DNA from: OMOG01 sp041485845 | Lineage (GTDB): Bacteria > Acidobacteriota > Terriglobia > Bryobacterales > Bryobacteraceae | Reading direction: 5' to 3' | Assembly: GCA_041485845.1 (NCBI GenBank) | Contig: JBGPKH010000167.1 | Location: 1 to 14,733, forward strand | DNA: 14,733 nt | Part shown: in pieces, positions 14,653 through 14,733 of the stretch | Layout of the letters: every line of letters starts with the position of its first letter | Position numbering within the stretch: position 1 is the stretch's first letter | Translations under genes and position numbers: made by a program | Notes under the pieces: generated by a model | What the model was told of the DNA's origin: nothing | Databases searched by the model: none | The model's input: the letters and a program-made list of their open reading frames with translations, nothing else

Positions 14653-14733
14653 CGCGGGAAACAGCAACATCACCATCGGAGCGTTCGACGGCCGCAAGCT
14701 GGTCAGCCAGTGGCGGCTGCGCACGGTTCACGA
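14636..14733 (+). CDS. coaX: Type III pantothenate kinase, N-terminal fragment (runs off the window)
   Basis: The first 32 codons are present. The GTG start at 14636 follows a strong AGGAGG (14625-14630) by five bases and lies inside the end of birA. The protein begins MLLALDAGNSNITIGAFDG, where DAGNSN matches the ATP-binding DxGNTN motif of CoaX. The continuation (KLVSQWRLRT) is also typical. CoaX phosphorylates pantothenate in the first step of CoA synthesis. The birA-coaX order is common in bacteria and supports the call. Confidence 0.9.
   Translation, partial: MLLALDAGNSNITIGAFDGRKLVSQWRLRTVH

Overview
This is a high-GC bacterial chromosomal segment that looks like Acidobacteriota, most likely the Solibacter/Bryobacter side. 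That placement is inferred from several features: a Ser/Thr kinase fused to a periplasmic TolB-like beta-propeller, a glycosyl-hydrolase-like tail with a GATase-like fold, an S41 peptidase of soil-Acidobacteria style, and much gene debris between genes. No rRNA, tRNA, CRISPR array or complete mobile element was seen.

Layout. (1) 1-837 is the 3' end of a large glycoside-hydrolase-like gene. (2) 838-2386 is accessory, partly degraded DNA. It holds a convergent stem-loop, a truncated minus-strand reading frame, a frameshifted remnant of an alpha/beta-hydrolase esterase, and an intact minus-strand hicB-hicA toxin-antitoxin pair that is bracketed by two copies of a ~60-bp direct repeat. (3) 2387-6367 is a tight four-gene plus-strand operon: two small paralogous proteins of unknown function, a DyP-type heme peroxidase and a cytochrome P450. 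It has a plausible promoter preceded by a perfect 9-bp tandem repeat. (4) 6371-7801 is a minus-strand secreted S41 peptidase, convergent with the P450 gene. (5) 7838-14733 is a plus-strand housekeeping block: valS, nadC, a kinase/beta-propeller gene, birA and the start of a type III pantothenate kinase (coaX). Most of these genes overlap at start and stop codons.

How the genes fit together. The housekeeping block joins valyl-tRNA charging with cofactor synthesis: NAD from quinolinate, biotin attachment, and CoA. A membrane kinase with a predicted periplasmic sensor sits inside it. It has its own candidate promoter and a perfect inverted repeat in front.

The most interesting part is the four-gene redox operon. 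Two heme enzymes, a DyP peroxidase and a P450 whose oxygen-activation motif lacks the usual acidic residue, are co-transcribed with two paralogous non-heme-looking proteins. This suggests a peroxide- or hydroperoxide-based oxidation pathway. That function is inference; the gene content and motifs are read directly.
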